Positions 18,415-27,493 of a DNA stretch of 37,864 nucleotides are shown here, piece by piece. Under the pieces are notes generated by a model. It did no database searches. It had not been told where the DNA came from and saw only the letters and a list, made by a program, of their open reading frames with translations. Each line of letters opens with the position of its first letter. Position 1 is the first letter of the stretch. The translations under genes were made by a program, and so were the position numbers. This DNA is from Geomicrobium sediminis (GTDB lineage Bacteria > Bacillota > Bacilli > Bacillales > Marinococcaceae), in the NCBI RefSeq assembly GCF_016908595.1, contig NZ_JAFBEC010000020.1, positions 1 through 37,864 on the forward strand. The letters run 5' to 3'.

Positions 18415-18429
18415 ACGTTACCAAACGAA

Positions 18430-19707
18430 TTACTCCGTTGGCAATTCAAATGTTACGCGATTTCCTTTTGATAGATCCGCTGCTTCTTGATCGCGCATCG
18501 GACCAATCTCGATTTCAAATGATTTATCTTTCCAGATTTTCTCGTATTGCTCTTGATCGAGCGTATACAGTTGTAACAATTCTCCTGATTCACCAGGTTC
18601 GATCATATCATCATATCTGTAATCAAGGAGCATTCCTTCATTTAATAACGACTGTGCGCCGTCATTGACATAAAGTGTTGACATAATTGAGCTAAGAGCA
18701 ATTTCAGAGTCTTCCTGGTTGTCGATGCCAAATTGAACCGTCAACAAAACGATGCCATTCGTAAAGTTCTCAAAACGAGGAGCCTCAACGTCATTTGGTG
18801 TGAATTCAGTAAATTGATAGCCATCAAGTGTAATGGTCGTATTGCCAAGTTCTTGGCTGTCATTAATGTCATCATTCTCTGCAATCATCTCTTTGTCACC
18901 CATATCATTAGTCGTTACAAGATCTGGGTAAAACGCTTCATTATGCTCAGCACGTTCTGCACCTTCTTCATTCAAGCTTACTGTAAAACTTCCGTCGTCT
19001 CCGAAGTTAGAATTTACATCGCCAAGTTCAGAATGAGGGGCAGGGATGTCAATTATGGCTGTTGATTCTGCTAAAACTTCTTCAAGCTGCTCTGGGCCAA
19101 ACGGATACGTATAGTAACCTGTAATTGTTTCCCCATCCGCAATGGCATAATCTGTTGAATGAGCAAGTTGAACGTCTAATTGCTCTTCTTCTGGCAGGAG
19201 TTCTCTATAGTTGTCGAAGTATTTCATTGCACCTGTATACATGAGTGATAACGCTGGCATAAAGTATGCATCGTCACCTGTATCATTTGTGACCGTATAG
19301 TGCGCCAAAATTACGCCACCGTCAGTTTGATCATCAAAAGGAATACGGAAATTTGTATGGAAATCATTTAATTCAACGAGAGTATAGCCGTCTAAAGAAA
19401 CAGAAAAACCTTCTGTCTCATGAACTTGTTGTTCATTGTTTTCAAAAAGAACACTCGCTGTTCCTTCTGTTGTTTCTTCCATATACTCAATCATTTCAGC
19501 AAATTCAAGAGAGACGCTACTTTCCTCATCCTCTGATTCGGCTTCCTCTTCTACTTCTTCAGGCTCTTCTTCGTCTGCCTCCTCTTCAAGAACCTCTTCC
19601 TCAGCAGCATTCTCTTCGACATATGTTGTGTCGTCACTTGAACCACAAGCAGTTAGTACGAGAGCGGCTGTAGCAAGGACGCTAAAGCGTAGTGAATGTT
19701 TTGACAT
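18430..19707 (-). CDS. Lipoprotein with two related beta-sandwich-like domains (DUF5068-like)
   Basis: A 425-residue lipoprotein of unknown function. The start is ATG 19707 after ATGGAGG. The signal peptide has the lipobox LTACG. A 45-residue, almost purely Glu/Asp/Ser linker follows (low-complexity acidic, residues about 27-70). Two halves then resemble each other: SVSLDGYTLVELNDF with VILAHYTVTNDTGDDAYF, and TITLDGYQFTEFTPND with IVLLTVQFGIDNQEDSEI. Each continues through a MSTLYVNDG/LMYTGAMKY-like segment and a GETITGYYTY/GESGELLQLY strand. This looks like an internal duplication of a DUF5068/DUF4352-type domain. It is monocistronic with its own terminator. The acidic linker could act as a spacer through the wall. 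Confidence 0.75.
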   Translation of the reverse strand: MSKHSLRFSVLATAALVLTACGSSDDTTYVEENAAEEEVLEEEADEEEPEEVEEEAESEDEESSVSLEFAEMIEYMEETTEGTASVLFENNEQQVHETEGFSVSLDGYTLVELNDFHTNFRIPFDDQTDGGVILAHYTVTNDTGDDAYFMPALSLMYTGAMKYFDNYRELLPEEEQLDVQLAHSTDYAIADGETITGYYTYPFGPEQLEEVLAESTAIIDIPAPHSELGDVNSNFGDDGSFTVSLNEEGAERAEHNEAFYPDLVTTNDMGDKEMIAENDDINDSQELGNTTITLDGYQFTEFTPNDVEAPRFENFTNGIVLLTVQFGIDNQEDSEIALSSIMSTLYVNDGAQSLLNEGMLLDYRYDDMIEPGESGELLQLYTLDQEQYEKIWKDKSFEIEIGPMRDQEAADLSKGNRVTFELPTE

Positions 19708-20098
19708 CGTTTTTACCTCCATTTGTTGTAATTGCGTTTTCCCATAAAAAAGAGTCAAGTTGCCTGTATGCAAGAATGTGATCGACGTATAAAAGCACCT
19801 TAACTAAAAAATAAACGTAAGTAGTCATCCATTTTGCTCTGGACGACAAATCCACTGTATAGCCTAGCAGACCTTAGTCATCAAACTCTGATTCTTTATG
19901 AAATTGTAATCAAATGAACGGAAAATCCCGGTTTTGCTATGATCAACAAGATTCTTTATCCCCGCATTTATTTCAGATATTTCCAATTATTATGTAAAAA
20001 ATGACTTTTACTTTCTATCATCAACGTTACGTTATGTGAGCAATTCCTCTGAAGAATGTAACAGTTTATGGTAGCATTTTTATAGAAAGGAAGATGGT

Positions 20099-20662
20099 AT
20101 GGAACGCACACTTGCATTTACGACCGAACGGCTTTTTTTCTATTTAGCAACGGAAGAAGATCGCACACTCATTCATCAAATGGCTTTTGAAGATGACGCC
20201 ATCTGGCAGCAAATGTTTACTTCAAAAGATGATTTTACTCTAGAAGAAGTTGAATTCGAACCAGCAGAATTTTTTTCGGGGGATGTAAGTCCGAATAAGT
20301 ACGTTTTAATTGCAACGGAGGATCAAATCATCGGCACACTTGCCCATACGTATCATCATGGCAAGATTACAAATATGGAGCTTGATATTTGGTTTCGCAA
20401 CCATCACTATACTGGGAAAGGCTACGGACAAGAAGCACTACGTGGCGTGATCAATTTTCTTACTCAAGTGTATGACATTCAAACTTACATAATGCGACCG
20501 TGGAGAAAGAATGAAACGGCGGTTGCCGCATACAAAAAAGTAGGTTTTCATGAGATCAAAGATTTCGATATTAGAGATTACTATGAACCTCACATGCTCA
20601 TTCATCACGGCGATGGGGATTACGGTGAGGAAACTGTTAACCTAGTGTTTACGCGCAAATGA
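20099..20662 (+). CDS. GNAT family N-acetyltransferase
   Basis: A 187-residue acetyltransferase. The N-terminal strand LAFTTERLFFYLATEEDRTLI, the acetyl-CoA pyrophosphate loop YTGKGYGQEAL (motif A, near residue 105), and the C-terminal NETAVAAYKKVGFHEI (motif B) are in the order typical of GNATs. This subgroup resembles the AAC(6')/RimJ-like branch; the acceptor substrate cannot be predicted. The start is ATG 20099, seven bases after AAAGGAAG. It is a single gene with a strong terminator, transcribed away from the lipoprotein gene. The 391-bp region before it (19708-20098) holds both genes' upstream sequences; nothing more was recognised there. Confidence 0.88.
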   Translation: MERTLAFTTERLFFYLATEEDRTLIHQMAFEDDAIWQQMFTSKDDFTLEEVEFEPAEFFSGDVSPNKYVLIATEDQIIGTLAHTYHHGKITNMELDIWFRNHHYTGKGYGQEALRGVINFLTQVYDIQTYIMRPWRKNETAVAAYKKVGFHEIKDFDIRDYYEPHMLIHHGDGDYGEETVNLVFTRK

Positions 20663-20689
20663 AAAACCGCCCTATCATGGGCGGTTTTT
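20662..20689 (+). terminator. Terminator of the GNAT gene
   Basis: AAAACCGCCC pairs with GGGCGGTTTT with a TATCAT loop, followed by T. It starts at the stop codon of the acetyltransferase gene. Confidence 0.9.
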
Positions 20690-20904
20690 AGGGTCTAAAT
20701 AAAGGTGGCCTAGCGCTTGCCAATATATCAAGCACACTCATACTGTAGCATAGTCCTATCTTAAAACACAATCATTACGCTTGATTGCCATAACCTGCCT
20801 AAAAACGCGTACGTTTATTTCGTTCTTTGATTCAATACTCTCATGCGTGCCTTATCTAAAATAACGTTAAGAGCACAATTTCTTAATCGTATCCCAAATC
20901 GTTC

Positions 20905-22014
<1,110 letters not shown>

Positions 22015-22253
22015 TCATTTCAGTTGCTTCATTTAGTTTATGTATTATGGATATGCTCGATCCAGTGCTTATGACCTAGTGATCAGTAAGTGGAATGAGC
22101 CTAGTTGAATAAATAATGAACAATGAACCATCTATTTAAAGTTTTCAATTCACTGATTAGTTACATCGATGATGGCTTTCAATAAACGAAAACTATATGG
22201 TTGAGTTGGACCTTTATAGAAGCAATGATACAAGCTACTAGTAAAATACACAC

Positions 22254-22292
22254 AAAAAAATACAAGCCGAGAATCATCGATTCTCAGCTTGT
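22254..22292 (-). terminator. Terminator of the 107-residue protein gene
   Basis: ACAAGC(c)GAGAATC pairs with GATTCTC(a)GCTTGT with an ATC loop, followed on the minus strand by a run of T. It lies 12 bp after the stop. The rest of 22015-22253 is AT-rich sequence upstream of the collagen gene in which nothing else was recognised. Confidence 0.85.
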
Positions 22293-22303
22293 TTACGATT
22301 AAG

Positions 22304-22627
22304 CTATTGTTTTGTTAATACTTTCGGTATTTGACGAAAGACGTCTACTCCGCGTCCACCGACAATGTGCAATTCTACTTGTTTGCCTTTTGTTGTCGTC
22401 TCTAATAAGTACATTTCATGGCCTTCTTGGTTCGCTTTTTCATAAAGTGTAAGGGTAATCTCCCCATTCTCTCGAGATGTTGAGGTATGTGATTTCCAAG
22501 GTAAAATTAGCAATCGTTCATAAAGTGAGCGAACTTCTTTTAAAGTTGCTATTTCAAGATCATCTGTTGCTGCAAACACTGCTACAGGTTGATTTTCTTG
22601 ATCCGTTGATGTGTATTTGTTCTTCAT
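22304..22627 (-). CDS. Small cytosolic protein of unknown function
   Basis: A 107-residue soluble protein not recognised as any family. It begins MKNKYTSTDQENQPVAVFAA, has a helix-like stretch IATLKEVRSLYERLLILPW, then alternating beta-like segments (ITLTLYEKAN, EMYLLETTT, VELHIVGGRGVDVF). No signal peptide, membrane segment or cysteines. ATG follows GGGTGAGAAC. A SigB-like promoter lies 36 bp upstream and a good terminator follows, so it is a single-gene unit, perhaps a general-stress protein. The codon usage and terminator make it likely to be real. Confidence 0.65.
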   Translation of the reverse strand: MKNKYTSTDQENQPVAVFAATDDLEIATLKEVRSLYERLLILPWKSHTSTSRENGEITLTLYEKANQEGHEMYLLETTTKGKQVELHIVGGRGVDVFRQIPKVLTKQ

Positions 22628-22662
22628 TTGTTCTCACCCTTCAGAAACATAATTACTTTCTT

Positions 22663-22688
22663 TTACCGCAATCTCTTAAGTTTTAAAC
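22663..22688 (-). promoter_or_regulatory. SigB-like promoter
   Basis: On the minus strand GTTTAA (22683-22688), a 14-bp spacer and CGGTAA (22663-22668) match the SigB consensus GTTTAA-N12-15-GGGWAW with one mismatch. It sits 36 bp ahead of the 107-residue protein gene. Confidence 0.4.
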
Positions 22689-22728
22689 CTCATCTTTCTA
22701 AAAAGCGACTAAAATAGACTAGAAAACC

Positions 22729-23862
22729 TTATCGTAGAGTCTCTTCAAGCTCTTTCGTATACATCGTAGCATCTTCAAGACGGTTTTCTTTTAACTTCTT
22801 TGGCCAATCAGAATCTGCGAGTAATGAACGGCCAATTGCTACATAATCAAACTCTCCGTTTTCGATTTTCTTTTCTGTGATTTGAATATTTTCATTGATT
22901 GATACGACTAAATCACGCGTGTCATTTTCATGTTCGCTACGATAAGCTTTGTTAATCCCGATCGATCCAACGGCAATTGCTGGTTTGCCAGTTACTCTCT
23001 TCGTCCATCCAGCTAACGTGAGATCTGGATCTTCTTCAACAAATTCTGGCTCCCAAATACGTCTCGTTGAACAATGGAATACATCCACACCGGCTTCTAC
23101 AAGGGGTTGCAATAGCGTTTTTAACTCTTGTGAGTTCTGAGCTAACTTCGCTTCATAGTCAGTCCCTTTCCACTGAGAATAGCGGAAAACGATTAGGAAA
23201 TCTTCTCCAACTGCTGCACGGCAAGCTCGTACAATGTCAGCTGCAAACGTTGAGCGGCCTGTTAAATTGCCACCGTATTCATCATCACGACGATTTGTTA
23301 GTTCCCAGAAGAACTGGTCAATTAAATAACCATGGGCACCATGTAGTTCAATTCCGTCAAATCCAATCTCTTTTGCTTGTTTGGCAGCTTTTGCAAATTG
23401 ATGGACCAGGTCTTTAACTTCATCGTTTGTTAACGCATGAATCTTTGGAACTTCTTTTCCTTTAAGGCTTATGCTTGATGGGCTAATCGGTGCTGCTTCT
23501 ACATTTGGCTCACTTCCAGCTTTTCTAGCTGCGCCAACGTGCCATAGCTGAGGGATGATTTTCCCGCCTGCTGCATGAACTTCTTGGACGACTTTCTTCC
23601 ACCCTGCCAGTGATTCTTCACCATAAAATCTTGGAATATCTTTATGCATAACTGCTGAAGGATGATCAATGGCCGTGCCCTCTGTAACGATTAAACCGAC
23701 ACCACCTTCAGCTCGCTTACGATAATATGCTGCAACTTCTTCATTTGGAACTCCGTCTGGTGAGAACACTCTCGTCATCGGTGCCATCACAATTCGGCTT
23801 TGGAGTTGTACATTCTTCATGGATACTTCTTCAAGCAATACGTGACCTACTGTTTCTGTCAT
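22729..23862 (-). CDS. Old yellow enzyme family NADH-dependent flavin oxidoreductase
   Basis: A 377-residue FMN enzyme of the OYE/2,4-dienoyl-CoA reductase-like barrel family, which reduces activated C=C bonds (enones, nitro compounds). Landmarks are VMAPMTR at the N-terminal barrel strand, AEGGVGLIVTEG, IIPQLWHVG, FDGIELHGAHGYLIDQFFW with the conserved His pair, NRRDDEYGG, and the phosphate-binding C-terminal AVGSIG and DYVAIGRSLL. There is no C-terminal FeS/NAD domain, so it is the short form. The ATG at 23862 is nine bases after AAAGGA; a GTG nine bases earlier is too close to the ribosome site. A strong cre box 55 bp upstream suggests catabolite control. The gene is monocistronic. Confidence 0.9.
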   Translation of the reverse strand: MTETVGHVLLEEVSMKNVQLQSRIVMAPMTRVFSPDGVPNEEVAAYYRKRAEGGVGLIVTEGTAIDHPSAVMHKDIPRFYGEESLAGWKKVVQEVHAAGGKIIPQLWHVGAARKAGSEPNVEAAPISPSSISLKGKEVPKIHALTNDEVKDLVHQFAKAAKQAKEIGFDGIELHGAHGYLIDQFFWELTNRRDDEYGGNLTGRSTFAADIVRACRAAVGEDFLIVFRYSQWKGTDYEAKLAQNSQELKTLLQPLVEAGVDVFHCSTRRIWEPEFVEEDPDLTLAGWTKRVTGKPAIAVGSIGINKAYRSEHENDTRDLVVSINENIQITEKKIENGEFDYVAIGRSLLADSDWPKKLKENRLEDATMYTKELEETLR

Positions 23863-23916
23863 CTCTCCCACTTCCTTTCTATAAATAACTACCCTTCTAT
23901 TTTACACCCACTCATT

Positions 23917-23932
23917 TTGGAAGCGTTAGCAT
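23917..23932. promoter_or_regulatory. cre site upstream of the old yellow enzyme gene
   Basis: TTGGAAGCGTTAGCAT matches the CcpA consensus WTGNAARCGNWWWCAW at 15 of 16 positions. It lies between the flavin oxidoreductase and ParB-like genes, 55 bp before the former and about 100 bp before the latter. Confidence 0.55.
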
Positions 23933-24034
23933 TTTTTGAATGTTTATTTAATTAAAGGGATGAATCAAACTGTTTTTCGCTTTTGAGTCCTACTTCCAAA
24001 AACGTACTCATACATTGTACAGGAGGTGTTTTTG

Positions 24035-24613
24035 GTGCAAATTAAAGACCATAATGAATGGCTCTATATGGATGAAGTGATGCGTTCGTTTAAAAAAGAT
24101 GACATGTATTTTTGTGAATTTGGAATTACGTATATACATCCTGAAGACGTCATTGCATTGTCACACCGTAAAGTATTACGCCAACAAAAATTAGATCGTC
24201 TAAAAGAGGCCTATAAACGACGCGGGGAATGGTATGATGACCCGGCCGATCCAATTGCGTTGCTGCTATTACCCGACGGGCGCTTTGGCATCCGACATGG
24301 TAATCATCGAATATACCTTGCCAAAAAACAAAACATAACAAAAGTAAGAGCGCTCGTAGACATTTTTATCCCAAAGTCATTAATTCCGATTGAACTTCAA
24401 AATCACATCCAATCGTGTGAACAAGAAATCGCTACGTTAAAGCGAAACATGAAAAATATCGATCACTTATTAAAGACACAACCGCTTTCGAATGAAAGCT
24501 TAGTGATCGAACGAAAGTTGCTTAAAACCGCATACAACAAACAAGTCCAAAAACTTAATGACCGTTTGCTCGAAGAAGCAACAAAGCTTCAATTAATTCC
24601 GATTAAGCTATGA
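24035..24613 (+). CDS. ParB/sulfiredoxin-fold-like protein with coiled-coil tail
   Basis: A 192-residue protein of uncertain function. Around residues 85-105, LPDGRFGIRHGNHRIYLAKK followed by ITKVRALVDI resembles the G-x-x-NHR core of ParB/Srx-fold domains, in which the motif binds a nucleotide. It is preceded by VIALSHRKVLRQQKLDRLKEAYKR, like the residue-number loop of ParB N-domains. The C-terminal 70 residues (QNHIQSCEQEIATLKRNMKN onward) are highly charged and heptad-like. There is no helix-turn-helix or CTP-binding GERR box visible. The start is GTG 24035, eight bases after AGGAGG; TTG 24032 is possible. It is alone, divergent from the old yellow enzyme gene. The domain call is by eye and moderate. 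Confidence 0.6.
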   Translation: MQIKDHNEWLYMDEVMRSFKKDDMYFCEFGITYIHPEDVIALSHRKVLRQQKLDRLKEAYKRRGEWYDDPADPIALLLLPDGRFGIRHGNHRIYLAKKQNITKVRALVDIFIPKSLIPIELQNHIQSCEQEIATLKRNMKNIDHLLKTQPLSNESLVIERKLLKTAYNKQVQKLNDRLLEEATKLQLIPIKL

Positions 24614-24641
24614 AAGGCTCCCCATCATGGGGAGCCTTTCA
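24611..24641. terminator. Shared terminator hairpin between convergent genes
   Basis: A perfect interrupted palindrome, TGAAAGGCTCCCCAT and ATGGGGAGCCTTTCA around one C. It overlaps the ParB-like stop codon and lies four bases beyond the stop of the small minus-strand gene. A U-tract is missing, but the symmetry and position fit a bidirectional terminator. Confidence 0.65.
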
Positions 24642-24644
24642 TAG

Positions 24645-24860
24645 TTATTCAGCAGTTTCATTCTTCAACGCTTTAAGGTGTTGAATGGTGAATTTCTCTA
24701 ATCCGTGTTGATTATTCTCGTTGTTTTCAAGTAAAAACTCATCAAACTTACGGCTGATCGGCGCAAACCATGACACGTCTTCATTTAATGGGCTTGTACG
24801 CTGATCATGATCTTTACTCATGTTCTCTAAAACCTTTTTAATATGGGAAATCTTCACCAT
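24645..24860 (-). CDS. Small protein of unknown function
   Basis: A 71-residue charged protein beginning MVKISHIKKVLENMSKDHDQ, with a central SWFAPISRKFDEFLLENNEN and a helical end KFTIQHLKALKNETAE. It has no membrane segment or signal peptide and no recognised family. The ATG follows AAAGGTGTGATG at a normal distance, and it ends at the shared hairpin with the ParB-like gene. It is probably real because its start, stop and terminator are all in place, but there is no functional clue. Confidence 0.5.
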   Translation of the reverse strand: MVKISHIKKVLENMSKDHDQRTSPLNEDVSWFAPISRKFDEFLLENNENNQHGLEKFTIQHLKALKNETAE

Positions 24861-24993
24861 TCAACATCACACCTTTGCCAAATGATTAATAGTTCATCGT
24901 GTTCGTTCGGTATCGAATACATTCCCGAGTGAGGCTTCTTTTAAACCTGTAACGAGCATACACCAACACGTATGTATGTACGTCGTCTACGAA

Positions 24994-25599
24994 TTAATAC
25001 TGCTCTAAATACTTACGTGCTTTCTTTGGATCGTTACCGATCTCTTTTTCTCTTTTTTCGTCTTTCGCAATCTTATCTAACGTTTTCATATACACGTCTT
25101 TCGCATCTTCTTTTGGCACAACAACAACGCCATCGACGTCAGCAACAATATAATCGCCAGGGCTTACGACAACACCACCACAAGTGATAGGGACTTGTAG
25201 CTTTCCGTATTCGTTCTTTTTACTCGCAACCGGTGTTGTCCCTATACAGAAGACTGGAAAATCAAGATCACGAATCGCTTCTAAATCACGAATGACGCCA
25301 TCAACGACGATCCCTTTTAGACCTAGTGTTTTCGCAAGCCCAATGATAAAGTCACCTGCAATCGCAACGCTTCGTTCCCCTTTGCCGTCAATGACCAACA
25401 CATCGCCTTCAGAGGCACTTCTAATCGCTTTTAAAAGGGATAGATTCTCACCACCCGACACATCTACTGTGAATGCAGGTCCACTTAGCTGCCACTTCTC
25501 TTTGAGTGGATACACACCGTTTTTCATATGGTTATACCCTTGCAAACCGTCAGATACAGCTGTTGATGGCAAACCCTCAAATAGATTCTCTTCAGCCAT
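24994..25599 (-). CDS. RraA family protein, probable oxaloacetate/hydroxy-oxoacid aldolase
   Basis: A 201-residue protein of the RraA/HMG-CHA aldolase fold. Near residue 85 is the pattern GDFIIGLAKTLGLKGIVVDGVIRDLEAI, in which the Gly-rich loop and the Arg-Asp pair bind Mg2+ and the oxoacid. GDYIVADVDGVVVVP close to the C-terminus is also typical. Family members are metal-dependent 4-hydroxy-4-methyl-2-oxoglutarate or 4-carboxy-4-hydroxy-2-oxoadipate aldolases, or oxaloacetate decarboxylases, and some are RNase E regulators in E. coli. Bacilli lack canonical RNase E, so the aldolase role is likelier. The start is ATG 25599 after GGGAGGAG. It is downstream of the three TRAP genes (53 bp), suggesting it acts on the imported organic acid. 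Confidence 0.85.
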   Translation of the reverse strand: MAEENLFEGLPSTAVSDGLQGYNHMKNGVYPLKEKWQLSGPAFTVDVSGGENLSLLKAIRSASEGDVLVIDGKGERSVAIAGDFIIGLAKTLGLKGIVVDGVIRDLEAIRDLDFPVFCIGTTPVASKKNEYGKLQVPITCGGVVVSPGDYIVADVDGVVVVPKEDAKDVYMKTLDKIAKDEKREKEIGNDPKKARKYLEQY

Positions 25600-25652
25600 T
25601 CTTTTCTCTCCTCCCAATAAACACTAGTTCTCGTTTCTTTTTCAATTCCCTG

Positions 25653-26975
25653 CTACATCCCTAATAAATCCGGCAAACCATTCGAGACGATCGGTACGTA
25701 CATGACGATGAGTAAAACAATGATGGATGCAATTAAATAAGGACCAATTCCTCGTACGATACTTTCTGAAGAAACACCTGAAATGCCACTCGCAACAAAC
25801 AAATTCAGTCCAACCGGTGGTGTAAACAATCCAATCGCAAGACTAACGGTCATCATAACCCCAATTGTCGTCGGATCTACACCTACTTCAAGTAAAATTG
25901 GCATCAAAAGCGGAATAAAAATATAAAACGCTGAAATGGCATCAATAAACGCGCCAACGATAAGTAAAATCACTGCTGTCATTAGCAATAGTATAAACGG
26001 ATTCGCAGTTAAGCTTAGTACAGACGATGTAATCGTTGATGCGACTTGTTGTGTCGTAATAATATATGAAAATAATGAAGCAACACCGATAATGAACATA
26101 ATTACCGCAGATTGAACAGAAGCATCGATCAGAATTTTCGGAATGTCTTTTAGCTTTAATTCCCTATAGAAGAATAGACCAACGATGAGTGCATAGAACA
26201 CCGCAATAACTGCTGCTTCGGTCGGTGTAAACATTCCAGAATAAATTCCACCGAGAATGATGACTGGTATCATGAGCCCTAAAAGAGCTTTCACAAAGGC
26301 TTTTAATACATCTACGAGTGGCGCTTTTTCAATTACAGGTGCCGCTTCATTGCGAGCTTTCATCAACTGCTTGTTTTGCTTACTCACAAATATACTGGCT
26401 ACGAGAAGACCAACAGCAAGTAAAATGCCTGGAACGATTCCTGCAACGAAAAGACGACTAATCGATACACTCGTAAAATCACTCGAGATCACGCCAAAAA
26501 CGATAAATGCAATGCTCGGTGGTAAGATAATTCCTAATGAACCAGAGCTTGCGACGAGAGCGGATGCGCGATTTGCGGGAAAACCGTTTTGAATCAATGC
26601 GGGTATTAAAAGAGCACCCATTGCAGCAACAGTTGCCGGGCCTGAACCAGAGATGGCTGAGAAAAAGAATGCTGCTACGATCGCCACAATGACAATCCCA
26701 TTTTTTCGGTGTCCGAACGCGAGATAAGCAAAATCAATTAAGCGCTTAGAAATTCCTGAGTAACCCATAATGACGCCTGCTAACACGAAAAAAGGAATCG
26801 CAAGCAATGTAAAGGATGATATCGATGAATACATGATGCTAGGAATGAGTCCAAGAGAACTCCAGCCACTATCGAGTAAAATAACGACGACTGCTGCAAT
26901 GCCTAGGGCAAATGCGACAGGTAAATTAATAAAGATCAAGATGAAAAACAAGACAAACATAAGCGCTGTTAACAT
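25653..26975 (-). CDS. dctM: TRAP transporter large permease (DctM-type)
   Basis: A 440-residue inner-membrane protein with about 12 hydrophobic helices. It has the DctM features LLAIPFFVLAGVIMGYSGIS near residue 60, AISGSGPATVAAMG near residue 110, GIILPPSIAFIVFG, and FTPPVGLNLFVASGI near the C-terminus. It performs Na+-driven uptake with the small subunit and extracytoplasmic binding protein. The ATG shares one base with the dctQ stop (TAATG). Order on the minus strand is dctP, dctQ, dctM, rraA-like, consistent with one operon. The symbol is by family only; the substrate is an organic acid but not identified. Confidence 0.93.
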   Translation of the reverse strand: MLTALMFVLFFILIFINLPVAFALGIAAVVVILLDSGWSSLGLIPSIMYSSISSFTLLAIPFFVLAGVIMGYSGISKRLIDFAYLAFGHRKNGIVIVAIVAAFFFSAISGSGPATVAAMGALLIPALIQNGFPANRASALVASSGSLGIILPPSIAFIVFGVISSDFTSVSISRLFVAGIVPGILLAVGLLVASIFVSKQNKQLMKARNEAAPVIEKAPLVDVLKAFVKALLGLMIPVIILGGIYSGMFTPTEAAVIAVFYALIVGLFFYRELKLKDIPKILIDASVQSAVIMFIIGVASLFSYIITTQQVASTITSSVLSLTANPFILLLMTAVILLIVGAFIDAISAFYIFIPLLMPILLEVGVDPTTIGVMMTVSLAIGLFTPPVGLNLFVASGISGVSSESIVRGIGPYLIASIIVLLIVMYVPIVSNGLPDLLGM

Positions 26976-27493
26976 TACCCTTCCAACTCCTTACTCTTCG
27001 ATTCGATGTTTGACCATTGATGCGATTTGTTTCGATTCATACCTTTCCATGAAAGGAGGGTACTCTCTACTGTTCGAATCATGCAAAACAGTGAACCGAC
27101 AGGAATTGAAAGCGTAAATAACCATTGTGGAATGTTAAGAGCTGGTGTCATACGGCCGCGTTCAAACTGATTCATGACAAGCTCCAAACCAAATAAGAGC
27201 GTTAATAACAAAAAGAATAGCATAAGAGCACTCGTTGTAAGTAACATCATGCGTTTAAACGAACCTCTCATTTTTTCATAAAGGAACTGAAATCGAAAGT
27301 GTGCTTGTCTTTTAATTGCAATTGATGCTCCAATAAATGTGGCAAGTACAAACAAGTTAATTGTAATTTCTTCTGCAAAGGCAAAGGACGTATCAAAGAA
27401 ATAACGGGACAATACGTTGCCAAACGTAATGATTGACATCCCAGCCATAGCAACAATGACGAGTACATATTCAATATACGTTAACCACTTCAT
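26975..27493 (-). CDS. dctQ: TRAP transporter small permease (DctQ-type)
   Basis: A 172-residue protein with four hydrophobic segments, as expected for the small subunit. FAEEITINLFVLATFIGASIAIKRQAHFRF is the DctQ hallmark region (EE followed by a helix and a polar RQAHF loop). It begins with ATG overlapping the dctP stop by four bases and ends sharing a base with dctM. It bridges the binding protein and the large permease. The C-terminal 25 residues are a charged tail (NRNKSHQWSNIESKSKELEG). Confidence 0.9.
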   Translation of the reverse strand: MKWLTYIEYVLVIVAMAGMSIITFGNVLSRYFFDTSFAFAEEITINLFVLATFIGASIAIKRQAHFRFQFLYEKMRGSFKRMMLLTTSALMLFFLLLTLLFGLELVMNQFERGRMTPALNIPQWLFTLSIPVGSLFCMIRTVESTLLSWKGMNRNKSHQWSNIESKSKELEG

